DNA of 64,000 bases from Pseudotamlana agarivorans (GTDB lineage Bacteria > Bacteroidota > Bacteroidia > Flavobacteriales > Flavobacteriaceae), in contig NZ_LXEI01000013.1 of the NCBI RefSeq assembly GCF_001642835.1, forward strand, positions 62,001-126,000, read 5' to 3'. Positions 1-7,409 of this stretch are shown here, piece by piece. How positions within the stretch are numbered: the stretch's first letter is position 1; every line of letters begins with the position of its first letter. The notes under the pieces are model-generated. The model had not been told where the DNA came from, ran no database searches, and saw nothing but the letters and a program-made list of their open reading frames with translations. Made by a program: the position numbers and the translations under genes.

Positions 1-382
1 CAATGACTTTCGATTTTAATTTTTTATCCTTTATAAAAGGTTTCAGTTTAGAGTCGTATTGATGAGGAAAATCTAAACTTACTAATAACACTTCTACATT
101 TTTATCTTTATAGGTTTCGTGTATTTTTTCAAAGTACGGGAGCTCCTTGACACAAGGCCCGCACCAAGTTGCCCAAAAATTTATCACATGAATTTTACCA
201 TCCTTTTGATTTAAAAACTTTTCGAAACCATCAAAATCATAAATCTTAAGATCGTTATTTTTAATTTGAGTTTTCTTTTGAACAGATTCATTAATGGCCA
301 ATTGAGATAGGCCTTCTTTCTTTTTAACTTTCGAACAACTCGCCATTATCAAAATAGCAAAGAATAGGACTTTTAACTTCAT
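1..382 (-). CDS. TlpA-like thioredoxin-fold lipoprotein, C-terminus cut by window edge
   Basis: Reading right to left from the ATG at 382, the protein begins with a short hydrophobic stretch ending MASC, a lipobox, so it is likely an envelope lipoprotein. A thioredoxin-fold domain follows, with NFWATWCGPC giving the redox-active CxxC of the TlpA/ResA family. Such proteins reduce disulphides outside the cytoplasm. The frame is open to base 1, so the C-terminal part is missing here. An in-frame ATG at 388 is an alternative start two codons earlier. It is divergent from the trp operon. The fold assignment is firm; the substrate is unknown. Confidence 0.85.
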   Translation of the reverse strand, partial: MKLKVLFFAILIMASCSKVKKKEGLSQLAINESVQKKTQIKNNDLKIYDFDGFEKFLNQKDGKIHVINFWATWCGPCVKELPYFEKIHETYKDKNVEVLLVSLDFPHQYDSKLKPFIKDKKLKSKVI

Positions 383-459
383 AAGCATAAAACTAATTAA
401 TACTTCATTGAATTTCTTTTAGTTTAACAAACTTTTAATTAAAAAATTGTTTTAAAGTT

Positions 460-489
460 TTGCGTAATGGGTTATCATTTTTATATTTG
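460..489 (+). promoter_or_regulatory. trp operon promoter, Bacteroidota type
   Basis: TTG at 460-462 and TATATTTG at 482-489 are separated by exactly 19 bases, matching the Bacteroidota housekeeping promoter (TTG, N19, TAnnTTTG). Transcription would start shortly before 500, leaving a very short untranslated stretch before the leader-peptide ATG at 509. The boxes are seen directly; the start site is inferred. Confidence 0.75.
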
Positions 490-508
490 GTCAGATAAAA
501 ATAAGAAA

Positions 509-556
509 ATGAATACTTTTTTAAACAATACTTGGTGGTGGTGCTTTCGAAACTAA
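509..556 (+). CDS. trpL: trp operon leader peptide (15 aa, three consecutive Trp codons)
   Basis: The ATG at 509 opens a 15-codon frame, MNTFLNNTWWWCFRN, ending TAA at 554-556. Three tandem TGG codons (533-541) are what a ribosome-mediated tryptophan attenuator needs: when charged tRNA-Trp is scarce the ribosome stalls there. It lies between a good promoter and a strong terminator hairpin just ahead of trpE. It should act in cis, the peptide itself having no function. The name trpL is used by analogy with enteric bacteria. Confidence 0.85.
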   Translation: MNTFLNNTWWWCFRN

Positions 557-600
557 TCTTCGTGAAGTAAAATCCTAGTATATTTAAAACTCAAAATATC

Positions 601-632
601 AAAAGGCTTGTCATTCACGACAAGCCTTTTTT
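601..632 (+). terminator. trp attenuator terminator hairpin
   Basis: AAAAGGCTTGTC (601-612) pairs perfectly with GACAAGCCTTTT (619-630) around a six-base loop, and the run of T continues to 632, a standard intrinsic terminator. It lies 45 bases after the leader-peptide stop and directly abuts the first possible trpE ATG at 633, so its only plausible use is attenuation. I did not find a convincing antiterminator by eye; short complementary stretches around 544-567 could form the competing structure. Confidence 0.85.
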
Positions 633-641
633 ATGTCATAT

Positions 642-2048
642 ATGAAAAAATTTAGCCTTTATACCCATCACAAAAGAATTTTAACCGATACCATTACACC
701 TGTAACCGTGTACTATAAAATTCGTGATAAATACCCTAATAGTATCCTGCTGGAAAGTGGTGATTACCATAGAAGTCATAAAAACTTCTCGTACATCTGC
801 TTCAACCCTATTGCAAGCATTAAAGTTGAAAATGAAGTGATTTCTGAAACCTACCCCGATGGTAGTACTACCCATATTAATATAGACGAAAATGTCAATG
901 TGGTAGATGAAATCCATAACTTCACAAAGCGTTTTGATGTAAACACTGATGAAGATTTCAAGTTTATAAACAATGGTATTTTCGGTTATACAGCCTATGA
1001 TGCTGTACGTTATTTTGAAGATATTCAAATTAGCAAAAAAGATGATTCGGTAACGGTTCCAGACATGTATTATGCGGTTTACAAGAATATTATCGCTATT
1101 AATCATTATAAAAATGAAGCTTACATTTTCGCGCATTGTTATGAAGATCAAGAAAACAACATTGATGCTATTGATAAGCTTATTAATACTCAAAACTTTG
1201 CTGAATATGACTTCAGCTCAAAAGGAGATATTCACTCTAATTTAACAGATGATGAATTCAGAAAACAAGTTGAAGTAGCGAAAAAACACGCTGGCCGTGG
1301 CGACGTTTTTCAACTGGTATTATCACGTCGTTTTTCTCAAGAATTTACCGGTGATGATTTTAATGTTTATCGCGCCTTAAGAAGTATTAATCCTTCACCA
1401 TATTTATTCTATTTTGATTATGGTGATTTTAGAATCTTTGGAAGTTCGCCAGAAGCACAACTTGTGGTTACTGAAGGTCTTGCCGAAATCCACCCTATTG
1501 CTGGTACATTTAAACGTACTGGAAACGATGAACAAGACGAAAAATTAGCAGAAGAATTAAAAGCCGACGATAAAGAAAATGCCGAGCATGTGATGCTTGT
1601 CGACCTAGCAAGAAACGATTTAAGTCGTCATGGTAGCGGCGTCAAAGTGGTTACCTATCGTGAAGTCCAATTCTTTTCTCACGTGATTCACTTAGTAAGT
1701 AAAGTTACAGGTAACAAGCATGATACAACACCAACCATGCAGGTGGTTGCCGATACTTTTCCAGCAGGTACTTTAAGTGGTGCGCCTAAACATATGGCGA
1801 TGCAACTTATTGAAAAATATGAAAAAACAAGTCGTGGCTACTACGGTGGTGCTATTGGTTTCATGGATTTCGACGGAAACTTTAATCACGCCATTATGAT
1901 ACGAACATTTTTAAGCAAAGACTATAAATTAAATTGGCAAGCCGGAGCAGGCATGGTTTCTAAATCGGATGCCGAAAGTGAATTGCAAGAGGTTTTTAAC
2001 AAACTTGGCGCACTCACAAAAGCGATAACCTTGGCTGAAGAGATTTGA
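642..2048 (+). CDS. trpE: Anthranilate synthase component I
   Basis: Converts chorismate plus ammonia or glutamine-derived ammonia to anthranilate, the first committed step of tryptophan synthesis, with TrpG. About 468 residues. Chorismate-enzyme motifs are clear: PIAGT near 286, DLARNDLSR near 322, TFPAGTLSGAPK near 373 and GAGM near 436. LLES at 36-39 matches the tryptophan feedback site of enteric TrpE, so allosteric inhibition by Trp is expected in addition to the upstream attenuator. The ATG at 642 gives MKKFSLY; the in-frame ATG at 633 directly abuts the terminator T-run and would add three residues. First structural gene of trpEGDCFBA. Confidence 0.95.
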   Translation: MKKFSLYTHHKRILTDTITPVTVYYKIRDKYPNSILLESGDYHRSHKNFSYICFNPIASIKVENEVISETYPDGSTTHINIDENVNVVDEIHNFTKRFDVNTDEDFKFINNGIFGYTAYDAVRYFEDIQISKKDDSVTVPDMYYAVYKNIIAINHYKNEAYIFAHCYEDQENNIDAIDKLINTQNFAEYDFSSKGDIHSNLTDDEFRKQVEVAKKHAGRGDVFQLVLSRRFSQEFTGDDFNVYRALRSINPSPYLFYFDYGDFRIFGSSPEAQLVVTEGLAEIHPIAGTFKRTGNDEQDEKLAEELKADDKENAEHVMLVDLARNDLSRHGSGVKVVTYREVQFFSHVIHLVSKVTGNKHDTTPTMQVVADTFPAGTLSGAPKHMAMQLIEKYEKTSRGYYGGAIGFMDFDGNFNHAIMIRTFLSKDYKLNWQAGAGMVSKSDAESELQEVFNKLGALTKAITLAEEI

Positions 2049-2338
2049 TATTGGTTATTGGTTAAAAAACAAAAAAATCAATTGAAAGAAAATAATAAAA
2101 TAAAGAATCAAGTCCCTAATTTCGACGCAGTCGGAAACATCATTCTGAAGAAATAATGAGTGAAGGAATGAAGATGCGAAGCGGAGCTTCAAGCACGAAA
2201 TTCCGAGAACGAATGTTCCGCAGGAATTTCCTTAGATTGATTTGATTTTTTGGTTCGTTTTGTATCAAGACAAAATGAACAGAAATAAATATATAGATTA
2301 ACTAAAAACAGATTCCTGCCTACGCAGGAATATAAGAG
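2049..2338 (+). repeat. Modular trpE-trpG spacer (heptamers, inverted repeat, hairpins)
   Basis: This 290-base gap inside the operon holds no gene. In order it has two TATTGGT heptamers touching the trpE stop (2049-2062), an A-run leading into AATCAAT near 2079, about 150 bases of more mixed sequence containing AAATTCC and GGAATTT arms, the counterpart TTAGATTGATT near 2232, a hairpin GTTCGTTTTGT/ACAAAATGAAC (2253-2263 with 2270-2280) and an 8-bp palindrome at 2312-2331. The trpG-trpD spacer repeats the same order of parts, so this looks like a composite repeat rather than random filler. Confidence 0.6.
2312..2331. repeat. 8-bp palindrome, copy 1 (before trpG)
   Basis: ATTCCTGC (2312-2319), loop CTAC, GCAGGAAT (2324-2331): a perfect stem ending eight bases before the trpG ATG. 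It belongs to a family of four short palindromes in trp spacers with 8-bp arms, four-base loops and ATTCC/GGAAT-like ends. It has no T-run on the coding strand, so it is unlikely to be a terminator. Confidence 0.75.
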
Positions 2339-2908
2339 ATGAGTAAGAAAGTATTAGTTATAGATAATTACGACAGTTTCACATACAATTTGGTTCATTA
2401 TTTAGAAGATTTAGATTGTGATGTTACTGTAGTTAGAAACGATAAATTAACCTTAGAGTATGTAGAACCTTTTGATAAAATTGTATTATCGCCAGGTCCT
2501 GGAATTCCTGATGAAGCTGGTTTACTAAAAGCCATTATTGAAAAATATGCCCCAACAAAAAGTATTTTCGGAGTTTGTTTAGGACAACAAGCCATAGGCG
2601 AAGTATTTGGTGGTTCGTTAAGCAATTTAGACGAAGTTTATCACGGTGTGGCAACACCTGTTGAGCTTTGTGTAGACGATGAAATCCTTTTTAAAAACTT
2701 AAACAAAAACTTTGATGTTGGCCGCTACCACTCATGGGTTGTGGATGCCAATTTACCCGATTGTTTGGAAGCGACTTCTATTGATTCTAACGGACAAGTC
2801 ATGTCCCTCAGACATAAAACTTATGATGTTAGAGGTGTGCAATATCATCCAGAATCGGTATTAACACCAGATGGTAAGAAGATTTTAGAAAATTGGGTTA
2901 ATAGTTAA
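2339..2908 (+). CDS. trpG: Anthranilate synthase component II (glutamine amidotransferase)
   Basis: Class I glutamine amidotransferase supplying ammonia to TrpE. 189 residues, the normal size of a free-standing TrpG. The oxyanion loop is SPGPG at 51-55, the nucleophile is Cys80 in GVCLGQQ, and His170 and Glu172 in YHPES complete the triad. The last three codons and the stop lie inside a heptanucleotide array (from 2897), so the C-terminal V-N-S is encoded by the repeat. In many bacteria this protein also serves folate synthesis as PabA; no separate pabA is visible here. Confidence 0.95.
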   Translation: MSKKVLVIDNYDSFTYNLVHYLEDLDCDVTVVRNDKLTLEYVEPFDKIVLSPGPGIPDEAGLLKAIIEKYAPTKSIFGVCLGQQAIGEVFGGSLSNLDEVYHGVATPVELCVDDEILFKNLNKNFDVGRYHSWVVDANLPDCLEATSIDSNGQVMSLRHKTYDVRGVQYHPESVLTPDGKKILENWVNS

Positions 2909-2985
2909 TAGTTAATAGTTAATAGTTAATAGTTAATAGTTAATAGTTAATAGTTAATAGTTAATAGTTAATAGTTAATAGTTAA
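2897..2985 (+). repeat. Heptanucleotide tandem array (GTTAATA), 12 full copies plus GTTAA
   Basis: Twelve identical GTTAATA units run from 2897 to 2980 with a partial thirteenth to 2985. The array begins inside the last codons of trpG and the stop TAA is in its second unit. Because 7 is not a multiple of 3, the array presents a stop in every frame within 21 bases, so copy-number change cannot extend TrpG far. Perfect tandem copies suggest recent slippage; length change would alter only the spacing to trpD. Confidence 0.95.
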
Positions 2986-3126
2986 AAAAAATCAATCTAA
3001 TCTGGATAACAATAACTTTGGATGTAATATTCCGAAGAAATTCTATCAAATTAAATTGATTTTTGGCTTGGTTTATTAAACCTGATAATATTAGTAGAGA
3101 AAATATATTCCCGCTTTCGCGAGAAT
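2985..3126 (+). repeat. Modular trpG-trpD spacer with inverted repeat and palindrome copy 2
   Basis: After the heptamer array comes an A-run and AATCAATCTAA near 2991, then a short unique middle, the counterpart AAATTGATTTTT near 3054, the palindrome GGTTTATTAAACC (3070-3082), and ATTCCCGC/GCGAGAAT (3107-3114 with 3119-3126, one mismatch, loop TTTC) ending 14 bases before the trpD ATG. The order of parts matches the trpE-trpG spacer, though the inner sequence is shorter and different. Confidence 0.6.
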
Positions 3127-3140
3127 GAAAATTGAAATTA

Positions 3141-4133
3141 ATGAAAGACGTATTAAATAGATTAATAAATCACGAAACCCTGTCTAGTGAAGAAGCCAAA
3201 CAAGTATTGGTAAACATCTCTAAAGGGATGTACAACCGAAGTCAGATTGTTTGTTTTCTATCCGTTTACATGATGCGTAGTATCACCTTAAACGAATTAA
3301 ACGGATTTAGAGATGCGCTTTTAGATTTATGTATTGCGGTAGATTTAAACGAATATAACCCCATTGATTTATGTGGTACTGGTGGTGATGGTAAAGATAC
3401 TTTTAACATTTCAACTTTAGCCTCTTTTATTACTGCAGGCGCTGGTGTTCATGTTACCAAACATGGAAATTATGGTGTTTCCTCTTCTTGCGGATCATCC
3501 AATGTTATGGAGCATTTGGGTATTAAATTTTCTAACGATATCGATTTCCTAAAACGTTCTATCGATCAAGCCGGAATATGTGTTTTACACGCCCCCCTAT
3601 TCCACCCGGCCATGAAGGAAGTAGGCCCAATACGTAAAGAACTTGGAGTAAAAACCTTTTTTAATATGTTAGGCCCGATGGTTAATCCGGCATTTCCTAA
3701 AAATCAAATGGTTGGTGTTTTCAATTTAGAATTACAACGTTTGTACGGTTATTTATATCAGAAAACCGATAAAAATTATAGCATCATCCACGCTTTAGAT
3801 GGTTACGATGAAATTTCCTTAACGGGAAAAGCTAAAATCATTTCCAATAACGCCGAAACGCTTTTTACCCCAGAAACTTTAGGTTTAAAAGCCATTACTC
3901 AAGAATCAATTTTTGGAGGAAGTTCTGTGGAAGAATCGGCCAAAATATTTAAAAAAGTAATAAACGGCGAAGGTACCGACGCACAACATAATGTGGTTTG
4001 TGCCAATGCTGGTTTAGCTATTGCAACAACAAATCAAATTTCACATCAAGAAGGGTTTGAAATGGCTAAAGAATCGTTATTCTCGGGAAAAGCGAGAGCT
4101 AGTTTAGAAAAGTTAATTGCTCTTAGTAGATAG
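3141..4133 (+). CDS. trpD: Anthranilate phosphoribosyltransferase
   Basis: Transfers the phosphoribosyl group of PRPP to anthranilate. 330 residues from the ATG at 3141; a TTG at 3132 would add three residues and is less likely. The family glycine-rich motif appears as GTGGDGKDTFNIST, followed by KHGNYGVSSSCGS, where most homologues have KHGNR; the Arg-to-Tyr change is conservative for the fold but worth noting. Stand-alone, not fused to TrpG as in enteric bacteria. The stop codon TAG at 4131 is the first base triplet of another heptamer-like array. Confidence 0.93.
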   Translation: MKDVLNRLINHETLSSEEAKQVLVNISKGMYNRSQIVCFLSVYMMRSITLNELNGFRDALLDLCIAVDLNEYNPIDLCGTGGDGKDTFNISTLASFITAGAGVHVTKHGNYGVSSSCGSSNVMEHLGIKFSNDIDFLKRSIDQAGICVLHAPLFHPAMKEVGPIRKELGVKTFFNMLGPMVNPAFPKNQMVGVFNLELQRLYGYLYQKTDKNYSIIHALDGYDEISLTGKAKIISNNAETLFTPETLGLKAITQESIFGGSSVEESAKIFKKVINGEGTDAQHNVVCANAGLAIATTNQISHQEGFEMAKESLFSGKARASLEKLIALSR

Positions 4134-4158
4134 TTGTTGCTTGGTAGTTGTTGGTTAA
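4131..4158 (+). repeat. Heptamer-like array at the trpD stop codon
   Basis: TAGTTGT, TGCTTGG, TAGTTGT, TGGTTAA: four 7-base units, the first beginning with the trpD stop codon itself, followed by C and a run of A. Units 1 and 3 are identical and 2 and 4 are related. Same placement, phase and A-run ending as the arrays after trpE, trpG, nqrD and porT. The rest of the trpD-trpC spacer (to 4254) is plain AT-rich DNA with no hairpin I could see. Confidence 0.6.
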
Positions 4159-4254
4159 CAAAAAAAGTAAATAAGTTTAAAATAAAAATTAAAAAGTTTT
4201 CAGTCACAGTTTTCGGTATGCAGACAACAGACTAAAAATTACAGACTTATAAAA

Positions 4255-5037
4255 ATGAATATATTAGATAAAATCACATTAGATAAACGCAAAGAAGTTG
4301 AACTTAGAAAAAGTTTAATTCCCACGTCACAATTAGAACAGTCTGTTTTATTCGAAAGACCAACCGTTTCCTTATCTGACAAACTACGTAACAGTAAAAC
4401 AGGAATCATCGCCGAACACAAACGCCGATCGCCATCAAAATCGGTTATTAACCACACTTTAAGCGTTCAAGATGTGGCAAAAGGTTATGAAGATGCCGGT
4501 GTTTGCGGGATGTCGGTTTTAACAGACGGCAAATATTTTGGAGGTTCTTTAGACGATTTACTTACCGCTAGAGCAAGCTGTAACCTACCGCTTTTAAGGA
4601 AAGAATTTATTATAGATGAATATCAGCTTCTAGAAGCCAAAGCTTATGGTGCCGACGTTATCCTATTAATCGCAGCGATTTTAAGTCGCGACGAGATTAA
4701 AAAATATTCAGAATTTGCAAAAAGCCTAAATCTAGACGTGCTTTTGGAAGTGCATAACGAAGAAGAATTACACAAGTCCATCATGCCGAGCCTAGACATG
4801 CTTGGTGTAAACAACAGAAATTTAAAAACCTTTGATGTTAGCTTAAACACGAGCAAATCTTTAAGCAAACTAATTCCAAACGATTTCGTCAAAGTTTCCG
4901 AAAGCGGTATCAGTAATATTGAAGCCATTAAAGAATTACAACCTTACGGATACCAAGGGTTTTTAATTGGTGAAAATTTCATGAAAACCGATAACCCAGG
5001 AGCAAGTGCAACAGAATTTATAAAGAGTCTCCTCTAG
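4255..5037 (+). CDS. trpC: Indole-3-glycerol phosphate synthase
   Basis: Closes the indole ring from carboxyphenylamino-deoxyribulose phosphate with loss of CO2 and water. 260 residues, a single TIM barrel of the usual stand-alone length. Family motifs in order: EHKRRSPSKSVI near 54 (substrate-binding Lys), LRKEFIIDEYQ near 120 with the catalytic Lys, LLEVHNEEEL, GVNNRNLKTF and SESGIS for phosphate binding, GFLIGENFM near the end. Separate from TrpF, unlike the enteric TrpCF fusion. Confidence 0.95.
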   Translation: MNILDKITLDKRKEVELRKSLIPTSQLEQSVLFERPTVSLSDKLRNSKTGIIAEHKRRSPSKSVINHTLSVQDVAKGYEDAGVCGMSVLTDGKYFGGSLDDLLTARASCNLPLLRKEFIIDEYQLLEAKAYGADVILLIAAILSRDEIKKYSEFAKSLNLDVLLEVHNEEELHKSIMPSLDMLGVNNRNLKTFDVSLNTSKSLSKLIPNDFVKVSESGISNIEAIKELQPYGYQGFLIGENFMKTDNPGASATEFIKSLL

Positions 5038-5083
5038 CTCCTCCAATGAAGAAGGACGCTTACTCATGTGAATAATCACTGTT

Positions 5084-5806
5084 ATGAATAAAAAAGACAA
5101 ACAACATACACCGCAATCAATACTCTCCCCAAAGGGTAGTGAGGGACTTCATCTCAAGATTTGCGGCATGAAGTACTCAGATAATATCGAAGAAGTTGCC
5201 GCATTGCAACCCGATTATCTAGGATTTATTTTTTATGAAGATTCAGCTAGAAACTTTGACGAAAGCAGCATTCCAGAAATACCTAGTACGATAAAAAAAA
5301 CAGGCGTTTTTGTTAATGCCGACATCAATTTTGTAATTGAAAAAGTTACCACTCTTGGCCTACAAGCCGTTCAATTACACGGTCATGAATCTCCAGAATA
5401 CTGCGATACCTTGCGACACACGCAATATATACTTGATGATGTGCTGCTTAAAAAACCAGAAATCATCAAAGTTTTTTCAATAAAAGACAGCTTCAATTTT
5501 GAAGAATTAAAGCCTTATGAAACGGTTTGCGATTACTTTCTATTTGATACCAAAGGAAAATTACCAGGTGGAAACGGTTATACCTTCGATTGGAATGTTT
5601 TAAACGACTACCCGTCTACAAAACCATTCTTTTTAAGTGGTGGTATTGGTCCAGATCAAGCTGAAGATGTTAAGAAATTTATTGAAAGTCCAGCTTCAAA
5701 GTACTGCTACGCTTTAGATGTAAACAGTAAATTTGAAATCCAGCCCGGATTAAAAAATATAGAATTATTAAAAGAATTTATAAAAAGTTTGTCATTTCGT
5801 AAATAA
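5084..5806 (+). CDS. trpF: Phosphoribosylanthranilate isomerase with N-terminal extension
   Basis: Isomerises phosphoribosylanthranilate between the TrpD and TrpC steps. 240 residues; the conserved fold starts at [12 protein letters not shown], with Cys30ish as general base, [26 protein letters not shown] and [11 protein letters not shown]. Most homologues start one or two residues before LKICGM; this one has about 22 extra residues ([19 protein letters not shown] and on) of low-complexity sequence. No in-frame ATG, GTG or TTG closer to LKICGM is apparent, so the extension seems translated. It may come from spacer DNA captured by the frame. Confidence 0.92.
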   Translation: MNKKDKQHTPQSILSPKGSEGLHLKICGMKYSDNIEEVAALQPDYLGFIFYEDSARNFDESSIPEIPSTIKKTGVFVNADINFVIEKVTTLGLQAVQLHGHESPEYCDTLRHTQYILDDVLLKKPEIIKVFSIKDSFNFEELKPYETVCDYFLFDTKGKLPGGNGYTFDWNVLNDYPSTKPFFLSGGIGPDQAEDVKKFIESPASKYCYALDVNSKFEIQPGLKNIELLKEFIKSLSFRK

Positions 5807-5841
5807 AACGGGATCCATACTTCGAAGGAATATTAAAGATT

Positions 5842-7026
5842 ATGAATAATTACAACGTAAACGAAAAAGGTTATTATGGCGAATTTGGAGGCGCTTTTAT
5901 TCCAGAAATGCTATATCCTAATGTAGAAGAATTACGCCAAAACTATCTAAAAGTGATGGCCGAACCCGATTTTAAAGCAGAATTCGATAAACTTTTAAAG
6001 GATTACGTAGGTCGGCCCTCGCCGCTTTATTTCGCGAAGCGTCTTTCAGAAAAATACAATACCAAAATATATTTAAAACGCGAAGATTTAAACCATACAG
6101 GAGCGCATAAAATCAACAATACTATTGGTCAGATTTTAATGGCGAAACGCCTTGGTAAAACCCGCATTATTGCCGAAACTGGTGCCGGACAGCACGGTGT
6201 GGCAACAGCAACGGTTTGTGCTTTAATGGGACTGGAGTGTATCGTGTATATGGGCGAAATTGACATTGCTAGACAGGCACCAAACGTGGCTAGAATGAAA
6301 ATGCTTGGCGCGACGGTTGTTCCTGCAAAATCTGGAAGCCGTACCCTTAAAGATGCAACTAACGAAGCTATTCGCGATTGGATTAATAACCCTGTAGACA
6401 CCCATTACATCATTGGTTCAGCTATTGGTCCGCACCCCTACCCAGACATGGTAACGCGTTTTCAAGCTGTGATTTCCGAAGAAATTAAATGGCAATTAAA
6501 AGAACAAGAAGGCCGTGAAAACCCCGATTATGTGGTGGCTTGTATTGGTGGTGGATCGAATGCCGCTGGAACCTATTACCACTATTTACACGAGGAAGAA
6601 GTAGGTATTATTGCCGTTGAAGCTGCCGGTTTGGGCGTCGATTCTGGTGAAAGTGCAGCCACTTCTGTTTTAGGAAAAGAAGGGATTATTCACGGCTGTA
6701 AAACCATGTTAATGCAAACCAAAGACGGACAAATAACCGAGCCATATTCAATTTCAGCAGGATTGGATTACCCTGGTGTTGGCCCGATGCACGCACATCT
6801 TTGTAAAACAGGACGTGCCGAATTTATGGCCATTACCGACGATCAAGCAATGAATGCAGGACTGGATTTATGTAAGTTAGAAGGCATTATTCCAGCCATC
6901 GAAAGTTCGCACGCTTTAGCCATTTTTGAGCAACGCAAATTTAAACCTAGCGATGTGGTTGTCGTGAGTTTATCTGGTCGTGGTGATAAGGATTTACAGA
7001 ATTATATTGAGTATTTCAAGATTTAA
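5842..7026 (+). CDS. trpB: Tryptophan synthase beta chain
   Basis: PLP enzyme joining indole to serine. 394 residues, normal length. The PLP lysine is in HTGAHKINN (near residue 85), the phosphate-binding loop is [10 protein letters not shown] (near 230), and the C-terminal SGRGDKD motif is present. It works as an alpha2-beta2 complex with TrpA, whose gene is unusually separated from trpB here by a 94-codon GIY-YIG gene and two palindromes. Confidence 0.97.
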   Translation: MNNYNVNEKGYYGEFGGAFIPEMLYPNVEELRQNYLKVMAEPDFKAEFDKLLKDYVGRPSPLYFAKRLSEKYNTKIYLKREDLNHTGAHKINNTIGQILMAKRLGKTRIIAETGAGQHGVATATVCALMGLECIVYMGEIDIARQAPNVARMKMLGATVVPAKSGSRTLKDATNEAIRDWINNPVDTHYIIGSAIGPHPYPDMVTRFQAVISEEIKWQLKEQEGRENPDYVVACIGGGSNAAGTYYHYLHEEEVGIIAVEAAGLGVDSGESAATSVLGKEGIIHGCKTMLMQTKDGQITEPYSISAGLDYPGVGPMHAHLCKTGRAEFMAITDDQAMNAGLDLCKLEGIIPAIESSHALAIFEQRKFKPSDVVVVSLSGRGDKDLQNYIEYFKI

Positions 7027-7034
7027 TTTTTTTC

Positions 7035-7054
7035 ATTTCCGCGAAGGCGGAAAT
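7035..7054. repeat. 8-bp palindrome, copy 3 (between trpB and GIY-YIG gene)
   Basis: ATTTCCGC (7035-7042), loop GAAG, GCGGAAAT (7047-7054): a perfect stem that begins nine bases after the trpB stop and ends 13 bases before the GIY-YIG ATG. With copy 4 it brackets the nuclease gene. Confidence 0.75.
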
Positions 7055-7067
7055 CTCATTAATTAAT

Positions 7068-7352
7068 ATGGATGTTCATTATGTTTACATATTAACAAAT
7101 AAAAATCATACTGTTCTATATGTTGGGCGATCAAAACAATTAAAAGTTAGATTGAATCAACATAAAAATAACAGCTTAAAATCCTTCACAGGAAGATATA
7201 ACGTAACGAAACTAGTTTATTTCGAAACTACCAAATATGTAAACAACTCGATAAAAAGAGAGCGACAAATAAAAAAATGGAATCGAGAATGGAAAATAAA
7301 TTTAATTAACGGATTGAATCCAGATTGGAAAGACCTTTCAGAATACATTTAA
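7068..7352 (+). CDS. GIY-YIG domain nuclease inserted in the trp operon
   Basis: 94 residues, a single minimal GIY-YIG domain. The signature appears as YVYILTN then LYVGRS, with the usual Arg of the first helix (VRLNQHK) and a Glu in the final conserved stretch IKRERQIKKWNREWK, all needed for the metal-dependent phosphodiesterase fold. Small proteins like this are common in Flavobacteriaceae and their role is not established. It has no part in tryptophan synthesis. Palindromes flank it 13 bases upstream and 16 bases downstream, suggesting insertion between trpB and trpA as a unit. Confidence 0.9.
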   Translation: MDVHYVYILTNKNHTVLYVGRSKQLKVRLNQHKNNSLKSFTGRYNVTKLVYFETTKYVNNSIKRERQIKKWNREWKINLINGLNPDWKDLSEYI

Positions 7353-7368
7353 ATTAGAAATTAAAAAG

Positions 7369-7388
7369 ATTCCCTCCTTCGAGGGAAT
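7369..7388. repeat. 8-bp palindrome, copy 4 (between GIY-YIG gene and trpA)
   Basis: ATTCCCTC (7369-7376), loop CTTC, GAGGGAAT (7381-7388): perfect stem, 16 bases after the GIY-YIG stop and about 20 before the trpA ATG. An A-run follows on the coding strand, so it does not look like a terminator for the operon. Confidence 0.75.
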
Positions 7389-7409
7389 TAAAAAAACTAT
7401 TCATTAACA

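Noticed and set aside
681-1193. 170-codon minus-strand frame opposite trpE
   Set aside because: Fully inside trpE on the other strand, with no family likeness; a shadow of codon bias.
2897-2985. CRISPR-like array
   Set aside because: Uninterrupted 7-base units with no spacers; a simple tandem repeat.
5807-5835. Degenerate palindrome between trpF and trpB (around CTTCGAAG)
   Set aside because: Only an 8-bp core pairs and the ATTCC/GGAAT ends do not match; too weak to count as a fifth copy.
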